The notes under the pieces: generated by a model
What the model was told of the DNA's origin: nothing
What the model saw: only the letters and a program-made list of their open reading frames with translations
Database searches by the model: none
DNA from: an uncultured Cellvibrio sp.
GTDB lineage: Bacteria > Pseudomonadota > Gammaproteobacteria > Pseudomonadales > Cellvibrionaceae
Reading direction: 5' to 3'
DNA: 5,020 nt
NCBI GenBank assembly: GCA_946886255.1
Contig: CAMPIG010000357.1
Coordinates: forward strand, 1 to 5,020
Shown here: in pieces, positions 1-5,020 of the stretch
How the letters are laid out: every line of letters begins with the position of its first letter
How positions within the stretch are numbered: the first letter of the stretch is position 1
Made by a program: the position numbers and the translations under genes

Positions 1-21
1 CCTGAACGGGCTTTTTCTTTT
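1..21 (+). terminator. 3' half of a probable rho-independent terminator of an upstream gene (cut by window edge)
   Basis: The window opens with CCTGAACGGGC followed by TTTTTCTTTT. CGGGC (7-11) directly before a T-rich run is what the right arm and U-tract of an intrinsic terminator look like, with CTGAA as a plausible loop. The left arm (expected GCCCG) would lie just outside the window, so the hairpin cannot be confirmed. If glnA lies upstream, as it often does next to ntrBC in related bacteria, this could be its terminator; that is inference. Confidence 0.4.
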
Positions 22-54
22 GCGGCGGCGGGAGTAATCTTGCTGAAATCGTTT

Positions 55-58
55 GAGG
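55..58 (+). promoter_or_regulatory. Ribosome binding site that fixes the DUF4124 start
   Basis: GAGG lies 8 bases before the ATG at 67. A TTG at 40 is in frame but has no comparable purine-rich element in front of it, and starting there would put nine polar or charged residues ahead of the signal peptide. The ATG at 67 is therefore preferred. Confidence 0.7.
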
Positions 59-66
59 AAGCACCT

Positions 67-621
67 ATGCCCGTCCGTCCGTTCCTGTGTCTACTCCTTG
101 CTCTTGCCCTGACCGCCAGCGCCAGTGCGCAAATCTATAAAACCGTCGACAAGGACGGCAAGGTCATCTACACCGATAAGCCACGCGGCGATCAACCCGC
201 AGAAGCGGTGGATCTCCCACCCATCAACACCCTGCCACCCGAAAACGCCGACAATTTTCCAGAACCCCGGCAAGATAATCAGCAGGAAGCCATCAATTAT
301 CAGGTAAATATCGTCAGCCCCCGCGAGAATGTGACCATTCCCCCTGGTCAGCGGGATTTGGGTATCGCCATCACACTCAACCCTCCATTAGCCGGTGATC
401 ATTGGCTGCTCTACTTTATGAACGGCGAGTTACTGGAAGAGACCCGCGATAGCAACATTGTGGTGCAGGATGTCTTTCGCGGTAGCCACACCTTGGAAGT
501 CGAAGTCATCGATAGCAATGGCAACTCGTTGGGCAAATCTGCCCCGGTCATCGTCAATGTGATTCGCCCCACCGTCAAACAGCAAGCTGCCCCCACACCG
601 AAACCCAAGCCCAAGACATAA
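67..621 (+). CDS. Secreted DUF4124 domain-containing protein
   Basis: Predicted 184-residue exported protein of unknown function. Residues 1-21 form a Sec signal peptide: Arg at 4, a Leu/Ala-rich core (FLCLLLALALTA), then ASA before Gln22, a good signal peptidase I site. Residues 23-57 match the DUF4124 pattern: an IYKTVDKDGKVIYTDKP stretch, a short beta motif seen at the N-terminus of many proteobacterial envelope proteins. A Pro/Glu/Asn-rich linker (about 50-85) leads to a beta-rich region (about 88-172) with GDHWLLYFMNGELL and FRGSHTLEVEVIDSNG, which looks like an Ig-like sandwich. The tail is Pro/Lys-rich (PTPKPKPKT). Genes of this kind are often found between glnA and ntrB in pseudomonads and relatives. 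That conserved position suggests shared regulation, but no biochemical role in nitrogen control is established. The family call is firm; the Ig-like fold is inferred from the residue pattern. Confidence 0.85.
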   Translation: MPVRPFLCLLLALALTASASAQIYKTVDKDGKVIYTDKPRGDQPAEAVDLPPINTLPPENADNFPEPRQDNQQEAINYQVNIVSPRENVTIPPGQRDLGIAITLNPPLAGDHWLLYFMNGELLEETRDSNIVVQDVFRGSHTLEVEVIDSNGNSLGKSAPVIVNVIRPTVKQQAAPTPKPKPKT

Positions 622-654
622 ATGCGCCAGATGCCCAATCCCTAAATGCAGGAA

Positions 655-669
655 GCACCAGTTTGGTGC
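655..669 (+). promoter_or_regulatory. NtrC (NRI) binding site, enhancer-type
   Basis: GCACCAGTTTGGTGC is a perfect dyad of GCACCA and TGGTGC arms around 3 bases. It has the same arms and spacing as the strong NtrC sites before enterobacterial glnA, which are known from the literature. Its centre (662) lies about 97 bases upstream of the start site expected for the sigma-54 core at 734-747, a normal enhancer distance. Only one strong site is visible; strong activation usually involves two NtrC dimer sites, so a second one may be weak or missing. Confidence 0.8.
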
Positions 670-679
670 ATAACCCGCC

Positions 680-694
680 TATACCAACTAGACT
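680..694 (+). promoter_or_regulatory. Possible sigma-70/sigma-S -10 elements overlapping the NtrC site's downstream side
   Basis: Two candidate -10 hexamers lie here: TATACC (680-685) and CTAGACT (688-694). The latter resembles the extended -10 favoured by sigma-S (CTATACT type). No convincing -35 is visible at 16-18 bases. For either candidate the -35 region would fall on or beside the NtrC dyad at 655-669, so NtrC binding could block such a promoter, as known for the glnA p1 and glnL promoters of enteric bacteria. Motif evidence only. Confidence 0.3.
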
Positions 695-713
695 CATTCC
701 TGAAAACGCCTAA

Positions 714-726
714 AAACAAGCACTTT
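714..726 (+). promoter_or_regulatory. Possible IHF site between NtrC site and sigma-54 core
   Basis: AAACAAGCACTTT matches the IHF consensus WATCAANNNNTTR except at the third and last positions, and it lies in an A/T-rich stretch between the enhancer and promoter, where IHF bends DNA at many sigma-54 promoters. The match is imperfect and such sequences arise by chance in AT-rich DNA. Confidence 0.25.
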
Positions 727-731
727 TTATT

Positions 732-748
732 TTGGTTTGCTTTTTGCA
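732..748 (+). promoter_or_regulatory. Sigma-54 (RpoN) -24/-12 promoter for ntrBC
   Basis: TTGGTTTGCTTTTTGCA contains the invariant GG (734-735) and GC (746-747) separated by exactly 10 bases. It also keeps TTGG at -24 with its downstream G (739), and TTGCA at -12 including the T-rich run before it. The CAC part of the TGGCACG consensus is TTT here, so the -24 half is not ideal. Expected transcription start is around 758-760, giving a leader of roughly 64 bases before the ntrB GTG. Confidence 0.75.
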
Positions 749-806
749 TAGATGATGCACACAGACCAAGCACACAAGCGGGCATGTGCCCAGTGCCAAG
801 GCATTC

Positions 807-811
807 AGGAG
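807..811 (+). promoter_or_regulatory. Ribosome binding site for ntrB
   Basis: AGGAG lies 11 bases ahead of the GTG at 823, longer than the usual 5-9. No in-frame ATG, GTG or TTG lies closer, and the protein aligns by eye with NtrB from its first residues. The GTG start with wide spacing suggests weak initiation, in keeping with the low level expected of a sensor kinase. Confidence 0.6.
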
Positions 812-822
812 TCAATTAACCG

Positions 823-1896
823 GTGAGCCCTCGCGATCTTCATAAGCCACTGCTCGACAGCCTCAGCACAGCCATTATTCTGGTAGACGGCGACCTGCTC
901 CTGCGTCATATGAATCCGGCTGCCGAAGCCTTGTTGTCCATGAGTTGTGAGCGCAACATCGGCGAGCCCATCACCTATTTCTTCCACGAATCCAACGAAA
1001 CCGAAAAACAACTCAAGCTCGCCGCAGTCCAGGCCAACCACTACACCAAACGCCACGCCGAATGGCAGTTGCTCAGCGGCGGGCATATTACGGTGGATTA
1101 CACGGTCACGCCGTTTGGCGATCACGAAGGCCTGATCATTGAAATCCTGCCGATTGATCGCCTGTTGCGTATCAGCCGTGAAGAGATGTTGGCGTCATCC
1201 CATGAAACCACGCGCAACCTGATTCGCGGTATGGCCCACGAGATCAAAAATCCACTCGGCGGTATTCGCGGAGCCGCCCAATTGCTGGCACGCGAGTTGC
1301 CCGACAGCGGTTTGCAGGAATACACCAATATCATCATCGACGAGGCGGATCGCCTGCGTAACCTCGTTGATCGTATGCTCGGCCCCAACCAACTGCCGCA
1401 GCACAAGCAACTCAACATCCATGAAGCGCTGGAGCGGGTGGCGACTATCATCCATGCCGAAAGTAACGATGCCATCAAGATTGTGCGCGATTACGACCCC
1501 AGTATTCCGGACATGATGGGTGACAAGGAGCTGCTGATCCAGGCGTTCCTGAACATCGTGCGCAACGCCATGCAGGCCTTACTGGAAGCGGGCATGATCG
1601 ACGGGGTGATTCGCCTGCGCACCCGTATCCAACGGCAATTCACCATCGGGCGCCGCCATCATCCACTGGTATGCCGGATCGACATCCTGGATAACGGCCC
1701 CGGTATTCCCCAGGACATGATCGAAAATATCTTCTACCCCATGATCTCCGGGCGCGCTGAAGGCACCGGGCTGGGCTTAACGATTTCGCAACACCTTATC
1801 CATCAACATCACGGCCTTATCGAGTGCCAGAGTGAGCCGGGCCAAACCCGTTTCACTCTCTACCTACCAATGGAAGTACAACATGCAGAAGTCTAA
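823..1896 (+). CDS. glnL: Nitrogen regulation sensor histidine kinase/phosphatase NtrB (NRII)
   Basis: A 357-residue cytoplasmic sensor kinase, close to the family's usual length of about 350-360, also called ntrB. It autophosphorylates and passes phosphate to NtrC under nitrogen limitation; bound to PII it acts as a phosphatase when nitrogen is plentiful (known from E. coli NRII). The N-terminal PAS domain spans about 9-110 (LLDSLSTAIILVDGDLLLRHMNPAAEAL, no membrane segment). The H-box GMAHEIKNPLGG has the phospho-acceptor His139, the same number as in E. coli. Further motifs are the N-box NIVRNAMQAL (244-253), the D-box DNGPGIP (290-296), an F-box-like region (IFYPMISGRAEG) and the G-box GTGLGL (314-319). 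All catalytic motifs are intact. The GTG start is used because no better start exists. The 3' end overlaps ntrC by 14 bases, so the pair is translationally linked. Probably transcribed from the sigma-54 promoter at 732-748, possibly with readthrough from upstream. Confidence 0.97.
   Translation: MSPRDLHKPLLDSLSTAIILVDGDLLLRHMNPAAEALLSMSCERNIGEPITYFFHESNETEKQLKLAAVQANHYTKRHAEWQLLSGGHITVDYTVTPFGDHEGLIIEILPIDRLLRISREEMLASSHETTRNLIRGMAHEIKNPLGGIRGAAQLLARELPDSGLQEYTNIIIDEADRLRNLVDRMLGPNQLPQHKQLNIHEALERVATIIHAESNDAIKIVRDYDPSIPDMMGDKELLIQAFLNIVRNAMQALLEAGMIDGVIRLRTRIQRQFTIGRRHHPLVCRIDILDNGPGIPQDMIENIFYPMISGRAEGTGLGLTISQHLIHQHHGLIECQSEPGQTRFTLYLPMEVQHAEV
1872..1876 (+). promoter_or_regulatory. Ribosome binding site for ntrC inside the ntrB 3' end
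   Basis: GGAAG lies 6 bases before the ATG at 1883. It supports that ATG over an in-frame upstream GTG at 1832, which would add 17 residues (ending ...YQWKYN) unlike any NtrC N-terminus. Confidence 0.7.
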
Positions 1897-3301
1897 TCGT
1901 GTCTGGATTATTGATGATGATCGCTCCATCCGCTGGGTGCTGGAAAAGGCCCTGCAACAAGCCAACATTGATACACGGGTGTTTGACTCGGGTGACAGTG
2001 CGCTGAGCCAACTGAACCGCGAAGTGCCCGATGCGATCATTAGCGACATCCGCATGCCGGGGATGGACGGTCTGGCGTTGCTGACCAACCTGCACTCGAA
2101 TCATCCGCAGGTGCCGATCATCATCATGACCGCGCATTCCGACCTGGACAGCGCCGTAGCAGCCTATCAGGGTGGAGCTTTTGAATACCTGCCCAAGCCC
2201 TTCGATGTGGACGACGCGGTAGCCGTGACCCAGCGCGCTCTGGCCCATGCCCAGGAACAGAAGAGCGAACATACCAGTGTGGCCAACATTGATGCGAACA
2301 CCGAGATCATCGGTGAAGCACCGGCCATGCAGGAAGTTTTCCGCGCAATCGGCCGCTTATCCCAGTCCAACATCACCGTATTGATCAATGGCCAGTCGGG
2401 TACCGGTAAAGAGCTGGTGGCCCGCGCCCTGCACCGTCACAGCCCGCGTCGCAACGGTCCGTTCATTGCGCTGAACATGGCAGCCATCCCGAAAGATTTG
2501 ATGGAATCCGAGCTGTTCGGCCATGAGAAAGGCGCTTTTACCGGAGCCGCATCTCAACGCCAGGGGCGATTTGAGCAGGCTAATGGCGGCTCGCTGTTTC
2601 TCGACGAAATTGGCGATATGCCGGCGGAAACCCAGACCCGTTTATTGCGCGTGCTGGCCGATGGCGAGTTCTACCGCGTTGGTGGCCATACCCCAATCAA
2701 GGTGGATGTGCGCATCATCGCTGCGACCCACCAAAACCTGGAGCATCTGGTAGCCGAGAATCGCTTCCGTGAAGACTTGTTCCATCGTTTGAATGTCATT
2801 CGCATCCACATTCCAAAGCTTGCCAACCGCCGTGAAGATATCCCCAAGCTGGCACGCTTCTTCCTGCACAAAGCCGCTACTGAACTGAACGTGGACCCGA
2901 AAGTATTGCTGCCAGAGACAGAGGAGTTTTTCTGTTCCCTGCAATGGCCAGGCAATGTGCGCCAGTTGGAGAATACCTGCCGTTGGATTACCGTGATGGC
3001 ATCCGGCCGGGAAGTGCATATTGAAGACTTACCGCCGGAACTGCTGGACCATAAAGAAGGCAGCACACCGGCGGATGATTGGGAAAAAGCCTTACGCCAC
3101 TGGGCCGATCAGGCTTTGGCACGCGGTCACCACCAATTGCTCAGCGAGGCCGTACCCACCTTTGAGCGCGCGCTGATTGAAACCGCGCTCAAATACACTG
3201 CCGGGCGCAAACGCGACGCCGCCAACCTGCTTGGTTGGGGCCGCAATACCCTGACCCGCAAACTGAAAGACCTGGGCATGTCCGGTGGCAGCGACGAATA
3301 G
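1883..3301 (+). CDS. glnG: Nitrogen regulation response regulator NtrC (NRI), sigma-54 activator
   Basis: A 472-residue sigma-54-dependent transcription activator, also called ntrC, of normal family length. The receiver domain spans 5-122: acidic pocket DDD 11-13, phospho-acceptor Asp55 in [11 protein letters not shown], Thr83 in MTAH, and Lys105 in LPKPF. The AAA+ domain spans about 142-385: Walker A GQSGTGKE (170-177), the GAFTGA sigma-54 contact loop (217-222), Walker [10 protein letters not shown] (237-244 region, Asp241/Glu242), Arg fingers Arg296 and Arg302 in [10 protein letters not shown], and sensor II in [10 protein letters not shown]. The C-terminal Fis-type helix-turn-helix spans about 424-466 ([28 protein letters not shown] in part). 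Phosphorylated by NtrB, it forms hexamers at enhancers and hydrolyses ATP to open sigma-54 promoters of nitrogen-assimilation genes. One small oddity: Walker A has Gln171 where most relatives have Glu (GESGTGKE). The ATG at 1883 overlaps the end of ntrB; both genes surely share a transcript. Confidence 0.98.
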   Translation: MQKSNRVWIIDDDRSIRWVLEKALQQANIDTRVFDSGDSALSQLNREVPDAIISDIRMPGMDGLALLTNLHSNHPQVPIIIMTAHSDLDSAVAAYQGGAFEYLPKPFDVDDAVAVTQRALAHAQEQKSEHTSVANIDANTEIIGEAPAMQEVFRAIGRLSQSNITVLINGQSGTGKELVARALHRHSPRRNGPFIALNMAAIPKDLMESELFGHEKGAFTGAASQRQGRFEQANGGSLFLDEIGDMPAETQTRLLRVLADGEFYRVGGHTPIKVDVRIIAATHQNLEHLVAENRFREDLFHRLNVIRIHIPKLANRREDIPKLARFFLHKAATELNVDPKVLLPETEEFFCSLQWPGNVRQLENTCRWITVMASGREVHIEDLPPELLDHKEGSTPADDWEKALRHWADQALARGHHQLLSEAVPTFERALIETALKYTAGRKRDAANLLGWGRNTLTRKLKDLGMSGGSDE

Positions 3302-3310
3302 ATCCTTCTC

Positions 3311-3400
3311 CGTAGGTCGGATTAGCCGTAAGGCATAATCCGACATCCTCCATTACCTTTACCGTTGTCGGATTTCGCCTTACGGCTAATCCGACCTACG
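3311..3400. repeat. BIME-like pair of inverted REP elements (GTAG-headed palindromes)
   Basis: Two copies of one palindromic unit face each other. The copies occupy 3311-3345 on the + strand and 3366-3400 on the - strand; these 35-base arms are complementary at 33 positions (mismatches only at 3335/3376 and 3336/3375), and the first 24 bases of each arm match perfectly. A 20-base spacer (3346-3365) separates them. Each unit begins with GTAG and folds on itself: in the first, GTCGGATTA (3316-3324) pairs with TAATCCGAC (3336-3344), and GCC/GGC close a GTAA loop with one bulged A at 3335. A GTAG head plus an imperfect hairpin is the hallmark of REP sequences mobilised by RAYT (TnpA-REP, Y1 transposase) proteins. 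Intergenic placement after a stop codon fits. It may also stabilise or end the ntrC transcript. No RAYT gene lies in the window. Confidence 0.85.
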
Positions 3401-3475
3401 CGCCCTTGGCCATCAACACATTCCTCATCCTACACTTTCTCTTCCAAACACTTGGTTATAACCCTTAATGTTTTA

Positions 3476-3503
3476 TTGACTATGCCGTTAACCCAACTAG
3501 GCT
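3476..3503 (+). promoter_or_regulatory. Possible promoter for the chemoreceptor gene
   Basis: TTGACT (3476-3481, 5 of 6 to the -35 consensus) is followed after 16 bases by TAGGCT (3498-3503), 3 of 6 to the -10 consensus. A C stands before the -10, as in sigma-S-type extended -10 elements. Start would be near 3510, giving a leader of about 125 bases. A second TTGACT at 3571-3576 has no good -10 at 16-18 bases. I see no convincing sigma-28 (TAAA-N15-GCCGATAA) flagellar promoter. Confidence 0.4.
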
Positions 3504-3515
3504 AATCAATAACGA

Positions 3516-3556
3516 CGGTGGTTGCGCGCACCCGGACAACCTCCTAAAAACCACCG
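3516..3556 (+). other. Inverted repeat in the chemoreceptor leader
   Basis: CGGTGGTT (3516-3523) and AACCACCG (3549-3556) are perfect 8-base inverted arms around a 25-base loop. The loop contains ACCTCCT (3539-3545), similar to the anti-Shine-Dalgarno end of 16S rRNA, whose CTCC could pair with the GGAG at 3624-3627. Not followed by a T-run, so not a terminator. Function unknown. Confidence 0.35.
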
Positions 3557-3589
3557 CACGGAATTGTTTTTTGACTGCCCTATCTCAGC

Positions 3590-3606
3590 CCGCCAGATAT
3601 CGGCGG
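3590..3606 (+). other. Small hairpin just upstream of the chemoreceptor RBS
   Basis: CCGCC (3590-3594) and GGCGG (3602-3606) can form a 5-bp GC-only stem with a 7-base AGATATC loop, ending 17 bases before the GGAG. It could affect ribosome access or be chance. Confidence 0.25.
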
Positions 3607-3623
3607 CATATGAATAAAAAAAC

Positions 3624-3627
3624 GGAG
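3624..3627 (+). promoter_or_regulatory. Ribosome binding site of the chemoreceptor gene
   Basis: GGAG lies 8 bases before the ATG at 3636. The nearby ATG at 3629 is out of frame and meets a stop after four codons, and the ATG at 3610 is also out of frame, so 3636 is the start. Confidence 0.75.
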
Positions 3628-3635
3628 TATGAAAG

Positions 3636-5020
3636 ATGGTTGAACGTTCTCTGCTCACCAAATTGATGGGCTGGCTGAGCGCCGCCATGGTTTTGATTGC
3701 CATGATCGTGGCCTTTGCCAACTACCGCATTGCAGCCAGTGAGCTACAGGAAAAGTTTACCCACGACAGTCAGACCATGATCGAGTTGACCAACTCCTCT
3801 TTGCTGGAAGCCGTGTTCGCTTACGATTTTCAGCAGATTGAAGCCATTGCCAAATCGCTGGTTAATACCTCGTTAATCACGGGCATCAACATTGTCGATC
3901 ATCGCGGTAAAGCACTGGCCAGAGCCCAGGACGCGAAACCTGGCGATGGACAGGTGCCCCATACCGCCATCCCGATTGTGTACAACGGCAGCAATATCGG
4001 TAGCTACGACATCACCTTCTCCAGGCATGAAGTGGACGAGGTGCTGAGCAGCCAGGTCAAGAACAATATCCTGGTAGTCGTCTTGCTATTGTTGGCGAGT
4101 CTGGGCACCGTCTATGTGCTGACCCGCCGATTGGTGTTGGCCCCGGTGGCGGAAGTAACCCAATCCCTCGCATCCATTGCCGATGGCGGCGGTGACTTGA
4201 CGCGCCGCCTGCCCACCGGCCGGCGCGATGAAATTGCCGCATTGGCCCACAACTTTAATCGCGTGATGGAACATATCGCCGACATCATCCGCAATGTTGT
4301 GCAGGTTAATGACAAAGTGCGTGACCACGTGCGCGATATGGCTGCCGCTACCGACAGCACCGTAACCTCCACCAGCCAACAGTTGAAAGAAATTGAACTG
4401 GTCGCCACCGCCGTAGAAGAGCTATCGGCTTCCGCTACCGAGATTGCCAAACACGCTGGCGATACCGCTGAACGAACCAATGCCACCAGCATCCTCGCCG
4501 ATGAGGGGCATCAGGTAGTCAACCTGTCGCTCAATAACGTCAACAGCCTCACCAACCAGATCGATGCTACCGCAAAAAAAATTCAGATATTGAAAGAAAA
4601 CAGTGTGAACATCGGCTCTGTGATGGAAGTGATTCGTACTATCGCCGAACAAACCAATTTGCTCGCCCTCAACGCCGCCATTGAAGCCGCGCGCGCCGGT
4701 GAACAGGGGCGTGGCTTTGCGGTGGTTGCCGATGAAGTTCGCTCGCTTGCACAAAAAACTCGCGCCTCCACTGAAGAAATTGAATCGATCGTTGTGCAAT
4801 TGCAACGCGCGGCGGACGAAGCACATCAATCCATGAATACCAGCACCGCTTCAGCACGCGAGACTATCGACACCGCTGCACGAGTCGGTGAGGCACTCGA
4901 TAAAATTCGCGCAAATATCACTGTGATTAACGACATGAACCACCAGATTGCCACCGCGTCGCATCAACAAAGTTCGGTTGCGGATGAGGTGAGTAAAAAT
5001 ATATCCGCAATCCATAACTT
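3636..5020 (+). CDS. Methyl-accepting chemotaxis protein, 3' end cut by window
   Basis: The reading frame is open to the window edge: 461 residues visible, with perhaps 70-90 missing compared with typical receptors of about 540. Layout is the classic transmembrane receptor: TM1 about 10-29 ([18 protein letters not shown]), periplasmic domain 31-142, TM2 about 143-163 ([20 protein letters not shown]), HAMP about 160-214 (Pro170, and Asp198-Glu199 before helix 2), then the cytoplasmic coiled-coil signalling domain from about 235. The hairpin tip is at 338-372 with [35 protein letters not shown], the near-invariant CheA/CheW-binding region. Glu/Gln-rich helices flanking it would hold the CheR/CheB methylation sites. 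The periplasmic part is short (about 110 residues) and has a pattern like a small Cache/PAS-type sensor: [16 protein letters not shown], then [14 protein letters not shown], then [16 protein letters not shown]. The ligand cannot be told. It is separated from ntrC by a REP pair and likely has its own promoter, so a link to nitrogen control is not shown. Confidence 0.95.
   Translation, partial: MVERSLLTKLMGWLSAAMVLIAMIVAFANYRIAASELQEKFTHDSQTMIELTNSSLLEAVFAYDFQQIEAIAKSLVNTSLITGINIVDHRGKALARAQDAKPGDGQVPHTAIPIVYNGSNIGSYDITFSRHEVDEVLSSQVKNNILVVVLLLLASLGTVYVLTRRLVLAPVAEVTQSLASIADGGGDLTRRLPTGRRDEIAALAHNFNRVMEHIADIIRNVVQVNDKVRDHVRDMAAATDSTVTSTSQQLKEIELVATAVEELSASATEIAKHAGDTAERTNATSILADEGHQVVNLSLNNVNSLTNQIDATAKKIQILKENSVNIGSVMEVIRTIAEQTNLLALNAAIEAARAGEQGRGFAVVADEVRSLAQKTRASTEEIESIVVQLQRAADEAHQSMNTSTASARETIDTAARVGEALDKIRANITVINDMNHQIATASHQQSSVADEVSKNISAIHN

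Larger units (their letters stand above)
622..822 (+). other. Regulatory intergenic region upstream of ntrBC
   Basis: This 201-base gap between the DUF4124 gene and ntrB is AT-rich in its middle (about 710-750) and carries, in order, an NtrC-type dyad (655-669), weak sigma-70/sigma-S-like -10 candidates (680-694), an IHF-like sequence (714-726) and a sigma-54 core (732-748). The arrangement of enhancer, bend site and -24/-12 promoter is the classic layout of an NtrC-activated promoter. No hairpin followed by a T-run is seen after the DUF4124 stop, so readthrough into ntrB is also possible. Confidence 0.7.
3302..3635 (+). other. Non-coding region between ntrC and the chemoreceptor gene
   Basis: About 334 bases without a credible gene. 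The first third is occupied by an inverted pair of REP-like hairpins (3311-3400). Positions 3401-3475 are AT-rich and show nothing I recognise. A TTGACT/TAGGCT promoter candidate lies at 3476-3503, followed by a leader with an 8-bp dyad (3516-3556) and a 5-bp dyad (3590-3606) before the chemoreceptor RBS. No hairpin followed by a T-tract is seen, so ntrC termination is either rho-dependent or relies on the REP hairpins. Confidence 0.7.

Noticed and set aside
780..791. GGGCA-TG-TGCCC dyad in the ntrB leader as a regulatory site
   Set aside because: Only 5-base arms around 2 bases, no match to the NtrC consensus and no stable loop; too short to support.
805..1478. Minus-strand and alternative-frame ORFs across ntrB
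   Set aside because: They are shadows of the ntrB reading frame, whose kinase motifs are all in the + strand frame from 823.
1832..1882. Upstream in-frame GTG extending ntrC by 17 residues
   Set aside because: No suitable RBS, it lies deep in ntrB, and the added residues do not resemble NtrC; the ATG at 1883 has GGAAG at 6 bases and gives the standard N-terminus.
3545..3600. Sigma-28 flagellar promoter (TAAA ... GCCAGATA) before the chemoreceptor
   Set aside because: TAAAAACC (3545-3552) and GCCAGATA (3592-3599) are about 40 bases apart, far beyond the required spacing, and the -10 is imperfect.
3504..3635. Cyclic-di-GMP (GEMM) riboswitch before the chemoreceptor
   Set aside because: Such riboswitches often precede chemotaxis genes, but the conserved core and tetraloop-receptor sequences are not visible here.
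3610..3666. Short ORF starting at ATG 3610 (18 codons, [10 protein letters not shown]...) overlapping the chemoreceptor start
   Set aside because: No RBS in front of the ATG, and it overlaps the well-supported RBS and start at 3624-3638; probably chance in AT-rich sequence.
4086..4829. Long open frames on the - strand opposite the chemoreceptor
   Set aside because: They are antisense to a clear MCP coding sequence with intact family motifs; their translations are low-complexity and match no known family.

Overview
The window carries a chromosomal nitrogen-regulation locus of a gammaproteobacterium. Three things point there: the NtrB/NtrC sequences are close to the enterobacterial and pseudomonad type, a DUF4124 gene sits in front of ntrB, and the base composition is moderate (slightly above half GC by eye). 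A Cellvibrio- or Pseudomonas-like organism is a reasonable guess, but no marker gene here proves genus.

Layout, all genes on the + strand. Positions 1-21 look like the 3' half of a rho-independent terminator of a gene outside the window. Positions 67-621 encode a secreted DUF4124 protein. Positions 622-822 form a regulatory intergenic region with a near-ideal NtrC dyad (655-669) and a GG-N10-GC sigma-54 core (734-747). Next come ntrB/glnL (823-1896, GTG start) and ntrC/glnG (1883-3301), which overlap by 14 bases. Positions 3302-3635 are non-coding and hold a pair of inverted REP-like hairpins (3311-3400), a possible promoter and a leader with two small dyads. From 3636 to the window end runs a methyl-accepting chemotaxis protein whose last part is cut off.

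How it works together. NtrB is the cytoplasmic PAS-histidine kinase that phosphorylates or dephosphorylates NtrC according to nitrogen status, relayed by PII in characterised relatives. NtrC-P is a hexameric AAA+ activator of sigma-54 RNA polymerase. The site and promoter upstream of ntrB suggest that the operon is itself an NtrC/sigma-54 target (positive feedback, possibly with repression of a housekeeping promoter). The chemoreceptor is separated from ntrC by the REP pair and is probably an independent transcription unit.

I see no new multi-gene system. The points most worth checking are the autoregulatory region before ntrB, the REP/BIME-like element, and the leader and unassigned sensor domain of the chemoreceptor.
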